Shown here: in pieces, positions 28,224 to 39,402 of the stretch
How the letters are laid out: each line of letters opens with the position of its first letter
Numbering within the stretch: position 1 is the stretch's first letter
NCBI GenBank assembly: GCA_016196065.1
Contig: JACPYL010000010.1
Span: 1,798,001-1,862,000, forward strand
Source: Acidobacteriota bacterium
GTDB taxonomy: Bacteria > Acidobacteriota > Terriglobia > Terriglobales > Acidobacteriaceae
Length of the DNA stretch: 64,000 nt
Reading direction: 5' to 3'
Notes under the pieces: generated by a model
Told to the model about the DNA's origin: nothing
The model's input: only the letters and a program-made list of their open reading frames with translations
Databases searched by the model: none
Program-made: the position numbers and the translations under genes

Positions 28224-30275
28224 CTATTTCGCGGAAGCGAGCTCCCGTTCACGGCTTGCTTCGTACTCCACGATGTATCCCGCTACCGCACTGGCTGCGA
28301 CTGTCAACGGTGATGCCAAGTACATCTGTCCCGGACCGCTTCGCCCAGGAAAATTTCGATTCTGCGCGCTGATGACAATCTGATCCGAACGGGTTGACAC
28401 GCCCGGACCGGCATTGATGCAGGCGCCGCAACTGGGCTCGATGACGTGGGCGCCGGATTTTTCGAAAATCTCCAGATAGCCTTTGCGGTTGCAGTACTCG
28501 CGAGTTTCCTGCGAGCCGAACTGAATCCAGAAATGAACCTTCGGGGCGACACGCTTGCCGTTTTTCAATGCGTCAGCCAGGACTTCGGCATACATGTCCA
28601 TGTCTTCGTTCTTGCCGGCCGTGCAGGTTCCACCATAAGCAATTTCAATCGGAACCGGCGTGTTGAGGTCGCGAATGTACTTGCCGTTGCCGGGATCTCC
28701 CGGAGTGGCGACCATGGGCATGATTTCGGAGGCGTCAAGTTCGATAACCTGCGCGTACTCGGCGTTGGGATCGCTTTGCAAGCCCGCAATCATCTTCTCG
28801 GCGTCACCGCGCTTCATGCCTCGACGTTCCATCAGGAACTCAATCACCTTTTCATCCGGCGCCACGATGCCCGTAAAGCCTCCGATTTCGGCGGCCATGT
28901 TGGTCATGGTGGCCCGTTCATCCACGGAGAGCGCTTCTACTGCATCGCCCGCATATTCCATCACTTTCGCCAGAGCTTTTCCGCTGCGCACGTAATCCAG
29001 CGAAAGAATCTTGAGGATGAAATCTTTGGCGGTGACGTTTGGGTGCTTCTTACCACGGATCACGATCTTCACCGACTCGGGCACCTTGACGCGCACATCT
29101 TTAGTGATCCATGAATTGAAAACATCAGTCGTGCCGATGCCAAACGCCACGCAGCCGATTGCGCCCACGTGCGGAGTATGGGAATCGGAGCCGACATTGA
29201 CCTGCCCCGGCAGCGCGTAGGTCTCGAGCATCACCGCATGGCAGATACCCTCGGAGCCTTTACGGTCCGTGAGTTCACCGTGCAGTTTGATTCCCTGTTG
29301 CTTCGCGAAGTCGGCTTGCTTGAATTTGAGTTGGGTCGCGAGGTCAAGCAGGCCGATCTTCTTCTTCTCTTCCGAGATCACTTCATCGAGGAAAGTAAGG
29401 TGATCGCGGAAGAACCGGATGCTCGACGCATCATTCACCGGGACGTCCTTGCCGACATTCTGCTCGTAGAAAATCGCAGCCATAGGAGTGACGTATTCAT
29501 GACTGAACCGCAGGTCGACGCGAGTGAATCCGGTATCGCCCGGCTTGACCGTGTCGACCCCCACCGTGCCATCCGGCGTAGTCATATGGCGAGCAAATAT
29601 CTTCTCCGCCAGGGTCATCGCTCGTGTAGCGCGGGCGCCCCCGCCCGCGTTTTCTATGGCTGGCAAGAAAACACGCTTCTGCAATCGCGCAACGTTGAAT
29701 GGAAATAGCCCGCCGTACTCGATCACCTGTCGAGTAATTTCGTCCTCGCCGGCGGTGAATTCGCTGAGCGGAATTTCCTCTCCCGAGCGAATGCGGTCGA
29801 TCAAAGAGAAATTCGTCGATGTGAGCAGGCCCAGGTTCTGGCAGTTCTGCTTGTAGATGCGTTCGATGTTCTCGGCAATCGCCACTTGAATTCCGGCACA
29901 CATCTCCGCGTACGGAGACTGCTCGCGGCTTGACCCTTTGCCGCGTCGTTTCCCACTTACCGAACAAACGAAGCCGCCCTTCTTAACATCGGAGCGTTCA
30001 ATGGGTGTGACGTCGCCGCATTTCAGGCCCAGGTACGGGATCTCACCCAATGTCTGATCAAAGTAGAAACAGTAGTGCGCGGGCGTGATTTCGTCGGTCG
30101 AAATATCGTCGCGAAGTTTTGGATTCCCGGCGGGATTCCGGGTGTCCCACGGCATATCCCAACCGGCCAGCTGCTTTTTTATCAGCGCAGGATCTTCAGT
30201 AAGGAAGAGGATCCTTCCCTGAAGGCGTACTTTGTCGGGGCGCTTCTCGATTTTGCGTTCCAGAAGAGAGTTCAC
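28224..30275 (-). CDS. Aconitase-family hydratase, permuted swivel-first architecture
   Basis: 683 residues. The order is inverted compared with AcnA: the swivel (LeuD-like) domain comes first (DDISTDEITPAHYCF, then KGGFVCSVSGKRRGKGSSREQSPYAEM), followed by the catalytic aconitase/LeuC-like domain with HVGAIGC, GSDSHTPH and a Cys-rich SCGACINAGPG cluster motif. This is the domain order of AcnB but without its N-terminal HEAT domain. The substrate is therefore uncertain: citrate/isocitrate, homoaconitate or isopropylmalate are all possible. At about residues 207-218 a GC-palindromic repeat is read in frame as ENAGGGARATRA. The gene follows the ferredoxin gene on the same strand. Confidence 0.88.
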   Translation of the reverse strand: MNSLLERKIEKRPDKVRLQGRILFLTEDPALIKKQLAGWDMPWDTRNPAGNPKLRDDISTDEITPAHYCFYFDQTLGEIPYLGLKCGDVTPIERSDVKKGGFVCSVSGKRRGKGSSREQSPYAEMCAGIQVAIAENIERIYKQNCQNLGLLTSTNFSLIDRIRSGEEIPLSEFTAGEDEITRQVIEYGGLFPFNVARLQKRVFLPAIENAGGGARATRAMTLAEKIFARHMTTPDGTVGVDTVKPGDTGFTRVDLRFSHEYVTPMAAIFYEQNVGKDVPVNDASSIRFFRDHLTFLDEVISEEKKKIGLLDLATQLKFKQADFAKQQGIKLHGELTDRKGSEGICHAVMLETYALPGQVNVGSDSHTPHVGAIGCVAFGIGTTDVFNSWITKDVRVKVPESVKIVIRGKKHPNVTAKDFILKILSLDYVRSGKALAKVMEYAGDAVEALSVDERATMTNMAAEIGGFTGIVAPDEKVIEFLMERRGMKRGDAEKMIAGLQSDPNAEYAQVIELDASEIMPMVATPGDPGNGKYIRDLNTPVPIEIAYGGTCTAGKNEDMDMYAEVLADALKNGKRVAPKVHFWIQFGSQETREYCNRKGYLEIFEKSGAHVIEPSCGACINAGPGVSTRSDQIVISAQNRNFPGRSGPGQMYLASPLTVAASAVAGYIVEYEASRERELASAK
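29621..29656. repeat. GC-palindromic repeat inside the aconitase-family gene
   Basis: GCGGGCG-CCCC-CGCCCGC (29631-29648), flanked by GTGTA on one side and TTTTCTA on the other, resembles REP-like elements usually found between genes. Here it lies in an open reading frame and adds a Gly/Ala/Arg-rich segment to the protein. Confidence 0.5.
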
Positions 30276-30374
30276 TTTTATTCCGCTATCGATGAAATTC
30301 TTAACCGCACGGGCACAACGATCACAGAGGAAACCTGCCCCACTTCCCTTATTGTACTGCTTGTGGATGTCGAC

Positions 30375-31223
30375 TCACGGAGTGCGAGTCTTGGCGTACT
30401 CAACGGGGCTTGCCAATTCATCCAGGCCTCGACCAGCGAAGATTTCCTTGAATTCGTGCAGGAGCGCATCATGCACCAATCCATTCGTAGCCAGGGTTTC
30501 GCGACTGTTGAGTTGGAACGGCCCGCCCGAGAAGTCGGTGATGCGCGCACCGGCTTCTTCAGCGATTACAACTCCGGCCGCCGTGTCCCAGGGATTGAGA
30601 TTGAATTCCCAGAAGCCGTCAAATCGCCCCGCGGCAACATTGCATAGGTCGAGGGCGGCAGAGCCAGCGCGGCGCACCCCATGGCTCCGCAAAGTGAGCT
30701 GATGGTAGAAGTGGATGTTGGGATTCTTGTGACGCTTATGGCTGGGGAATCCGGTACCGATCAAACAATCCGCTAGACGCGACGTGGTCGATACTTCGAT
30801 CTTCTTGCCGTTTAAAGTTGCGCCACTCCCGGCTGCAGCCGCAAACATTTCATCGCGCGTTGGATCGTAAATCACGCCCGCGGCACTCTTGCCGCGAAAT
30901 TGCACGCCCAGCGAAACGCAAAATACCGGAAAGCCGTGGGCGAAGTTCGTGGTTCCGTCCAGAGGATCGATGTACCACTTGTAATCACTGCCGGTATCGA
31001 TGCGCGTTCCTTCTTCCCCCATCACGTCGTGGGTAGGAAACTGCGCGCGGAGTCGCTCCAGAATCAGCGCCTCAGACTTGCGGTCGGCGATGGTGACCAG
31101 GTCAGCGTCACCTTTGTATTCGATCTTGATATGGCGGTCAAAATAACTCATGAGCAGGCCGCCCGCTTCGCGAGCCATCGCCTGCATGGGCACAACTAGA
31201 GCCTGGAAATCATTGGACGTCAT
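30375..31223 (-). CDS. suhB: Inositol monophosphatase-family phosphatase
   Basis: 282 residues. All Mg2+-dependent phosphatase motifs are present: the GEEGT acidic site at about 70, IDPLDGTTNFAHGFPVFCVS at about 88-107 and the C-terminal NPWDTAAGVVIAEEAGA at about 210-226. The family dephosphorylates inositol monophosphates and related sugar or nucleotide phosphates; in bacteria a common member is SuhB. It lies 66 bases downstream of hfq on the same strand and 99 bases before the aconitase-family gene. Confidence 0.94.
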   Translation of the reverse strand: MTSNDFQALVVPMQAMAREAGGLLMSYFDRHIKIEYKGDADLVTIADRKSEALILERLRAQFPTHDVMGEEGTRIDTGSDYKWYIDPLDGTTNFAHGFPVFCVSLGVQFRGKSAAGVIYDPTRDEMFAAAAGSGATLNGKKIEVSTTSRLADCLIGTGFPSHKRHKNPNIHFYHQLTLRSHGVRRAGSAALDLCNVAAGRFDGFWEFNLNPWDTAAGVVIAEEAGARITDFSGGPFQLNSRETLATNGLVHDALLHEFKEIFAGRGLDELASPVEYAKTRTP

Positions 31224-31289
31224 AATCTTAATAATGTTGGATCAAACTACAGGGTGCCAAAATTCGCGTGGCAAGTTCCGGGCCGACTC

Positions 31290-31553
31290 TCACTTCTTCT
31301 TGCCGTCTTCGGCGATGTACATGATTTCATGTTTAAAGATGAAGAGGTTCGGGCCGTCTTCGCGGGTCAGGCGCACCATGTTCTTGTCGTAATATTCGAT
31401 CCATCCGCGGACCACTTCCCCGTCGGCCAGCTTCAGGCTCACTGCCTTCTGTTTTTCCCCAAGTGCCTTGAGGTATGTCGCCTCTTCGAATGTTTCGTCC
31501 GGAGGCGGAGTGCGTTTCTTGCCGAAGTTGGGACTGCCCGACTGGAAGGACAT
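31290..31553 (-). CDS. hfq: Hfq-like RNA chaperone
   Basis: 87 residues with an Sm core at about 25-85. KAVSLKLADGEVVRGWIEYYD matches Sm1, and the Sm2-like end reads NLFIFKHEIMYI, equivalent to the YKHAI motif of E. coli Hfq, which binds U-rich small-RNA ends. The N-terminal extension of about 25 residues is longer than in E. coli. The gene sits between the anti-sigma gene and suhB on the same strand with gaps under 70 bases, so all may be one operon. Confidence 0.8.
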   Translation of the reverse strand: MSFQSGSPNFGKKRTPPPDETFEEATYLKALGEKQKAVSLKLADGEVVRGWIEYYDKNMVRLTREDGPNLFIFKHEIMYIAEDGKKK

Positions 31554-31621
31554 AATGCATTTTACACGGGGCCGGAAGCGGGACAGGGGATATCCGACTG
31601 CTTCTGTTAACAGGAGAAGAA

Positions 31622-31900
31622 CTAGTGAACTCTCTTGTTGCCACGCCGTTTCGCGAGATGCGCATCGAGTTTCGTATAAAGACGCCGGCGGGCGCTCGCG
31701 GGGACATCAAATGCCTTGCCGTCGCCCACCAGTTTCACCACATTCCGGGTACCGTCGAGGATGGCCGTGCAGTGCTCGCAGCCTTTGAAATGTGACGTCA
31801 TCGCCATACGGAGTTCGGCGCTTACCTCGTCGTCGAGATAGTTTGAAACCTGCCGCCAGACTTCGAAGCAGTCAAGTTCCACGACTGGTTTCTTCGCCAA
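31622..31900 (-). CDS. Zinc-finger anti-sigma factor (ZAS type)
   Basis: 92 residues. The zinc-binding HxxxCxxC motif is visible as HFKGCEHC at about 37-44, with an upstream Cys in DCFEVW and a helix VSNYLDDEVS, as in ZAS proteins that bind ECF factors. There is no membrane segment, so it would be a cytoplasmic anti-sigma. It follows the ECF gene at 31971-32612 after 70 bases. Its signal is unknown; Cys-based ZAS proteins often respond to redox stress. Confidence 0.88.
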   Translation of the reverse strand: MAKKPVVELDCFEVWRQVSNYLDDEVSAELRMAMTSHFKGCEHCTAILDGTRNVVKLVGDGKAFDVPASARRRLYTKLDAHLAKRRGNKRVH

Positions 31901-31970
31901 AGCTTACGTCTCCCAAGCCAGCATGAAGCCTCTTTGATGCGCGTACTCACCGTTCGTTACAACACCTTCA

Positions 31971-32612
31971 TCAGAACGGTCGTACTTTTTCATATTCTCT
32001 GCCCTTACGCCACATGCCGTCAAAACCAGGCGCCAGCGCATCCCGCATCATCAGGCGGGCGCGCAACAGGCGCGTCTTGACGGTTGCTTCTGTAATCCCC
32101 ATGAGTTTCGCCGTGTCCGCAATACTCAGATGTTGAATGTCGCGCAAAATCAGTACCTGCTGGTACTTCGGGCCCAGGGTGGCCAAGCCTTTTTTCAAGG
32201 CCGCGCGCAACTGGGAACTCTCGAGTGCTTCGGATGGAATCTCGCGCCAGTCGGCAAAGTCCTTTGGGATGTAGTCACCCTCGTCGTCGCCTTTACGGGA
32301 CTCGTCCAGCGACTCGTAGAGATGGCGCCGGTCCTTGCGCAACTTCATACGCGCTTCGTTGATGGTGATCTGGATGAGCCAGGTACTGAATTTCGATTCC
32401 GCGCGAAATTTCCCGATCGCCTTGAACGCCTTGAGGATGGCCTCCTGTGCGACTTCTTCCGCATCCGCCTCGTTGTTGAGAATCGAAAGAGCGGTCATGA
32501 AGATGCTGCGTTCGTAAGGACGCACTAATTTGTAGAACGCTTCGTGGTGGCCGCCGCGGACCTGTTCAATCAGGTCGGCTTCGAGGTCGGGTTGGACGCT
32601 TGGAATCGCCAT
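31971..32612 (-). CDS. ECF sigma factor with cytoplasmic anti-sigma partner
   Basis: 213 residues, RpoE-like. Region 2 reads YKLVRPYERSIFMTALSILNNEADAEEVAQEAILKAFKAIGKF and region 4 reads LGPKYQQVLILRDIQHLSIADTAKLMGITEATVKTRLLRARLMM. A linker of about 25 residues rich in Asp/Arg lies between the two. The start codon directly abuts the stop of the NTF2-like gene (TGA-ATG), and the anti-sigma gene follows. Confidence 0.95.
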   Translation of the reverse strand: MAIPSVQPDLEADLIEQVRGGHHEAFYKLVRPYERSIFMTALSILNNEADAEEVAQEAILKAFKAIGKFRAESKFSTWLIQITINEARMKLRKDRRHLYESLDESRKGDDEGDYIPKDFADWREIPSEALESSQLRAALKKGLATLGPKYQQVLILRDIQHLSIADTAKLMGITEATVKTRLLRARLMMRDALAPGFDGMWRKGREYEKVRPF

Positions 32613-33161
32613 TCAGGATTTGACGGCCTTCGCCGCCGACCGGCGGCTTCGCGCTGGACGACGACCTGCTAGCGCTTCCAAAACTTCGCGCGGCGGCATA
32701 GCTGGTGGGCGATCCTGATTATCGATGAAGACCGAGATCTTCCATTGCCCCGCAGGGTTCTTCTGCCAGATCTCAAGGTAGCGAGTGCGGATCGTCTGCG
32801 ATCGTCCACCTTTCTTCGGCGTCAGGGTCAGTTTATGGCATCCGCGATCGAAGGCAATGGCGCCTTCAATTCGAATTGCATAGATGGTCACGGTCATCTG
32901 CGCGAGATAGCGATTGAAGAGCTTTTCCAAGCGGTACTTGAGGACTGCCTTTGCTTCTGATCCGTAAAACGATGCGGATGTGCCCGACAAATCAACATAT
33001 GCGTCGGCATAAACAGACAATACGCGGTCCACCGACCCTTTGTTGAAGCCCTCCCGGAGTTCAGTCTTCGCAAGGCGAATCGCGTGCACGTCGTCCATAG
33101 GAAAATTGAAGACCCTTTGAAGTGCCAATACTCTAGCAGAGTCCTCGCCGGTATTGCTCAC
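32613..33161 (-). CDS. NTF2-like (SnoaL-type) protein
   Basis: 182 residues. The core, about 25-155, shows the cone-shaped NTF2-like pattern: ELREGFNKGSVDRVLSVYADAYVDLSG at the helical start and TRYLEIWQKNPAGQWKISVFIDNQD at the strand end. The C-terminus is a basic tail (RRPARSRRSAAKAVKS). Such proteins bind small ligands or act in hydrolysis; no catalytic set is obvious. Its stop abuts the sigma factor start, so it is the first gene of the ECF operon. Confidence 0.8.
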   Translation of the reverse strand: MSNTGEDSARVLALQRVFNFPMDDVHAIRLAKTELREGFNKGSVDRVLSVYADAYVDLSGTSASFYGSEAKAVLKYRLEKLFNRYLAQMTVTIYAIRIEGAIAFDRGCHKLTLTPKKGGRSQTIRTRYLEIWQKNPAGQWKISVFIDNQDRPPAMPPREVLEALAGRRPARSRRSAAKAVKS

Positions 33162-33482
33162 CTACGGAAACCACGCCGGCAGCGCAGATTTACCGACCTT
33201 ACTTGCCACGAAGCGGTCCATCAAGGCTCACTAAGGTAACCGTGTCCCTCAATTCTCTTCGCTCGTCTTCGTGGGCAAGGCCCGATTAGTTCGATAGCGA
33301 AGTTTTCGTGCCACTTTCGGGCTGCCCAGGAATCAAACCGCTCAGTGCGGGAGGCCGGCACAGGTGGGATGTTCATATCCATCAACTGTGAACTGGAGCC
33401 TGCTGCCATGGTGCAAGCATTACAATTCGAGAATTGTCTGTACGGGCCGGTGCGGTGTTTGTGAGGTCGAGAAGAGGTCGCA
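33162..33482. other. 320-base divergent intergenic region
   Basis: It separates the NTF2-like gene (minus) from the GH63 gene (plus) and should hold both promoters. The only clear structure is the 16-base palindrome ACAATTC-GA-GAATTGT at 33422-33437, 46 bases before the GH63 start. A direct hit for a canonical promoter is not evident. Confidence 0.5.
33422..33437. promoter_or_regulatory. Perfect 7+7 palindrome upstream of GH63
   Basis: ACAATTC and GAATTGT separated by GA. It lies between likely promoter elements and the start codon and could be an operator for a sugar-responsive regulator; no regulator gene is adjacent. Confidence 0.45.
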
Positions 33483-36173
<2,691 letters not shown>

Positions 36174-36237
36174 TGCCGCCAGCTGGACCACGCCAGCGCA
36201 AAGCTCTGTCTTTGCGTTAGACTGATCGCCAGTTTTT

Positions 36238-37044
36238 ATGATCGGTCTCGTGTCTATCCTGGCGGTGGGTTTCTTTCTGGGGATGCGTCACGCCACCGAC
36301 CCAGACCACGTTATCGCCGTCTCCACGATCGTAAGCCGGCAACCAAAACTCTCGCGTGCTGCCCTGATTGGCGCCTTCTGGGGGTTGGGCCACACGGTCA
36401 CAATTTTCGTCGTTGGAACGGCCATCATTCTGTTCAACGTCAGCATCCCGCCACGAATTGGACTCAGCATGGAGCTGTCGGTTGGGGTGATGCTGATCTT
36501 GCTGGGACTTTTCAATGTGGCAAGCTTTTTTCGGGCACTCCCTGCAGCACCGCTGACCGGCAATTTGACGGCTACCGCCCACTCCCACCCTCACACGCAT
36601 GGTGACTACGTTCACAGCCATCAGCATGGGCACCAGCCTGAGACCCATCCACACTCTCAGGAGCAAACGCCACTGGCATTTCTAGATCGCCTGTTTGGTA
36701 AGTCTGGGATGTATCAGCACCTGCGTCCACTCGCTATCGGCGTTGTTCATGGACTGGCGGGGTCAGCCGCGGTGGCTCTCCTCGTGCTCGCGACCATCCG
36801 GAATGCGAACTGGGCGATTGCCTATCTGCTGGTGTTTGGTGTCGGGACGATCGCGGGAATGATGGTGATTACGATGAGCCTGGCAGCGGCCATCAAAGCG
36901 CTGGGATCGAGGAGTCAGACGATTTCACACAGGCTGGCAGTTGCTTCCGGCGCCCTGAGCCTGGCATTTGGGTGCCTAGTGGTGTACCAGATCGGATTCG
37001 TGAATGGCCTCTTTACGAATCACCCACTATGGACTCCAAGGTAA
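36238..37044 (+). CDS. Nickel/cobalt transporter (HupE/NicO-like)
   Basis: 268-residue membrane protein of about six to seven helices. The metal-binding signature HATDPDH at residues 18-24 is the HxxxxDH motif of NiCoT-type transporters. A His-rich loop at about 117-143 (HSHPHTHGDYVHSHQHGHQ) probably buffers Ni2+ or Co2+. The ATG at 36238 has a poor ribosome site, but the homologous sequence begins about there. No nickel enzyme gene is near. The 3' end is followed by the galM gene after about 150 bases. Confidence 0.88.
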   Translation: MIGLVSILAVGFFLGMRHATDPDHVIAVSTIVSRQPKLSRAALIGAFWGLGHTVTIFVVGTAIILFNVSIPPRIGLSMELSVGVMLILLGLFNVASFFRALPAAPLTGNLTATAHSHPHTHGDYVHSHQHGHQPETHPHSQEQTPLAFLDRLFGKSGMYQHLRPLAIGVVHGLAGSAAVALLVLATIRNANWAIAYLLVFGVGTIAGMMVITMSLAAAIKALGSRSQTISHRLAVASGALSLAFGCLVVYQIGFVNGLFTNHPLWTPR

Positions 37045-37191
37045 AGAAGACTTCGCTTACCCGACGACTCTAATCCAGTTTGCCTTTAATGTTTCCATGC
37101 GTAAGACGCTGGATAGTATGATCAGTCGACACGACGGCCTTTACAAACAGGCAGTCTCCCCACTGGGGAATTTGAAGCAGGTAAATTGCTT

Positions 37192-38337
37192 ATGAATTCG
37201 CGCTGCTCAGGAATCATAATTTCGATGTTGCTGGTTTGTTGTGCTCTGTTCCCCACCGGATCCCTTGCGGAGAAAACTCACTCTATGAAAAAGGAAGCGT
37301 TTGGCACGACCCCGCAGGGTAGCGCCATCGATCTGTACACCTTCGCCAATGCCCACGGCATGGAAGTCCGCGCCATGAACTACGGCGGAATTATTGTCTC
37401 TCTGCGCGTGCCGGACAAGAGCGGTCACCTCGACGACGTCGTGCTCGGCCTCAGCAATCTCCACGACTATCTGGACAACAAGGCGTACCTCGGCGCCATC
37501 ATTGGCCGCTATGGGAATCGCATTGCCAACGCCAAGTTCAAGCTCGATGGTGCCACTTATCCGCTCGCAGCCAACAACGGCCCGAATACCTTGCATGGCG
37601 GCAATGTTGGCTTCAACAAACTCATTTGGAATGCGGAACCGTTTGAGAACGAGCATGGCGTAGGTCTGATTTTCACGCACACCAGTCCCGACGGAGACGA
37701 AGGGTATCCGGGCAATCTGAAGGTGAAAGTTACCTATACCCTCACGGATCAGAATGAGTTAATTTTCGACTACGAAGCGACCACCGATAAAGCCACTCCC
37801 GTAAACCTGACCCAGCACACCTATTTCAACCTGGCGGGCGAAGGAAAGGGCGACATCCTCGGGCATCACATGATGCTCAATGCCGACCGTTTTACTCCAG
37901 TTGATGCGAACCTCATCCCTCTCGGAGAGTTGCGCCCGGTTAAGAACACGCCATTCGACTTCTCGCAACCAACCGCGATCGGAGCGCGCATCAACGATAA
38001 AGACGATCAGTTGACTCTGGGACATGGCTACGATCACAACTTCGTCATCCACCGGTCCGGCACCGGAGCCGAATTGACGGCGCGAGTCCACGAACCAGGC
38101 AGTGGCCGTGTGATGGAAGTATTCACTACCGAACCCGGCGTGCAGTTCTACACCGGAAATTTTCTCGATGGCGTTGCCGGCAAGAATGGACACGTCTACA
38201 AACAGCGTTTTGGCTTCTGTCTGGAAACCCAGCACTTCCCCGACTCGCCGAACCAGTCGGCATTTCCCTCGACCATTCTGCGGCCCGGTCAAACCTACCG
38301 GTCCCGGACGATGTACAAGTTTTCCGTGCAGAAATAA
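37192..38337 (+). CDS. galM: Exported aldose 1-epimerase (GalM)
   Basis: 381 residues. A signal peptide precedes the catalytic fold (IIISMLLVCCALFPTGSLAE), so the enzyme should be periplasmic. GalM motifs are clear: GRYGNRIANAKF, LHGGNVGFNKLIW, LTQHTYFNLAGEG with the active His, GHGYDHNFVI and VFTTEPGVQFYTGN. It converts alpha- and beta-anomers of galactose or glucose. It is convergent with galT-galK, which start from the other side, and completes the Leloir pathway with them. A GTG/TTG-based extension at 37186 is less likely. Confidence 0.93.
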   Translation: MNSRCSGIIISMLLVCCALFPTGSLAEKTHSMKKEAFGTTPQGSAIDLYTFANAHGMEVRAMNYGGIIVSLRVPDKSGHLDDVVLGLSNLHDYLDNKAYLGAIIGRYGNRIANAKFKLDGATYPLAANNGPNTLHGGNVGFNKLIWNAEPFENEHGVGLIFTHTSPDGDEGYPGNLKVKVTYTLTDQNELIFDYEATTDKATPVNLTQHTYFNLAGEGKGDILGHHMMLNADRFTPVDANLIPLGELRPVKNTPFDFSQPTAIGARINDKDDQLTLGHGYDHNFVIHRSGTGAELTARVHEPGSGRVMEVFTTEPGVQFYTGNFLDGVAGKNGHVYKQRFGFCLETQHFPDSPNQSAFPSTILRPGQTYRSRTMYKFSVQK

Positions 38338-38349
38338 TCGACGGAAGTC

Positions 38350-39402
38350 TTAGGGATTGCAATCCGCGTAGTGCACTTCGCTCTGCTCGCGGAGTCGCTC
38401 GGCTGCACTTTCCGGCGTGAGATCGCGCTGCGGTGCAGCCATCATTTCATACCCCACCATAAACTTCTGGACTGTAGCCGACCGCAATAGCGGAGGATAG
38501 AAGTGCGCGTGAAAGTGCCACTCCGGATGCTCCTGGTGATCGGTTGGACCCTGGTGGAATCCCATGGAATAGGGGAACGGCACCTCGAAGAGGTTGTCGT
38601 ACCGGGTCGTGACCTGCTTCAGAATTCCTGCGAGTAAGCCACGTTCCTCGGTCGTCAATTCGTCCATGGCTGCGAGGTGGCGTTTGCTGAGTACTAGAGT
38701 CTCGAAGGGCCATACGGCCCAGTACGGGACGACGACGGCGAAGGCATCGTTTTCACATACCAGGCGTTGGCGGCCTTTAAGTTCAAGTTGAAGATAGTCG
38801 CACAACAAGCACGAATCATTGCTCTTCGCGTACTCGCTAAACGAGGCGGATTCTTTGGCGGGCTGGTTGGGAACGCTCGCATTCGCCCATATCTGGCAGT
38901 GCGGATGTGGATTGCTCGCACCCATCATCGATCCGCAGTTTTCGAAAATTTGGATGTGACGCACCCACGGAGTTTTGGCGAGCGACTGAAATTGCTCTAC
39001 CCACGCATCAACGACCCGGCTGAGTTCCGCCAGGCTCATGCGGGAGATCGTCAGGTCATGTCGCGGCGAGAAGCAAAGTACTCGGCAGATCCCACGCTCT
39101 CCGCGAGCCACGATGAGTCCAGATTCATTGACTTCAATTTCCGGTGTCTGCGACAGCAGCGCCGGGTAGTCGTTGTCAAAAACATAAGTTCCGGCGTATG
39201 ACGGATTTCTAATACCGCCGGCGCGCGCGTTTCCCGGGCAGAGATAACAACCAGGGTCATACTCCAACCGGCGTTCTACTTCCCTTTTCTCAACCTTGCC
39301 GAGCCATGGGCGATCCGTTCGTTGGGGTGATACCAGCACCCACTCGCGCGTTAATGGATTGAGCCGCCGGTGCGGGATCTTTTCCAGTTCTTGCTGGTTC
39401 AT
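38350..39402 (-). CDS. galT: Galactose-1-phosphate uridylyltransferase
   Basis: 350 residues. The active-site motif GASNPHPHCQIW with HPH is present at about residues 178-189. Other signatures are SPQRTDRPW, YLCPGNARAGG with zinc-binding Cys and HFHAHFYPPLLRSATVQKFMVGYE. It transfers UMP between UDP-glucose and galactose-1-phosphate. Its ATG overlaps the stop of galK (ATGA), so the two are translationally coupled. Confidence 0.96.
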   Translation of the reverse strand: MNQQELEKIPHRRLNPLTREWVLVSPQRTDRPWLGKVEKREVERRLEYDPGCYLCPGNARAGGIRNPSYAGTYVFDNDYPALLSQTPEIEVNESGLIVARGERGICRVLCFSPRHDLTISRMSLAELSRVVDAWVEQFQSLAKTPWVRHIQIFENCGSMMGASNPHPHCQIWANASVPNQPAKESASFSEYAKSNDSCLLCDYLQLELKGRQRLVCENDAFAVVVPYWAVWPFETLVLSKRHLAAMDELTTEERGLLAGILKQVTTRYDNLFEVPFPYSMGFHQGPTDHQEHPEWHFHAHFYPPLLRSATVQKFMVGYEMMAAPQRDLTPESAAERLREQSEVHYADCNP

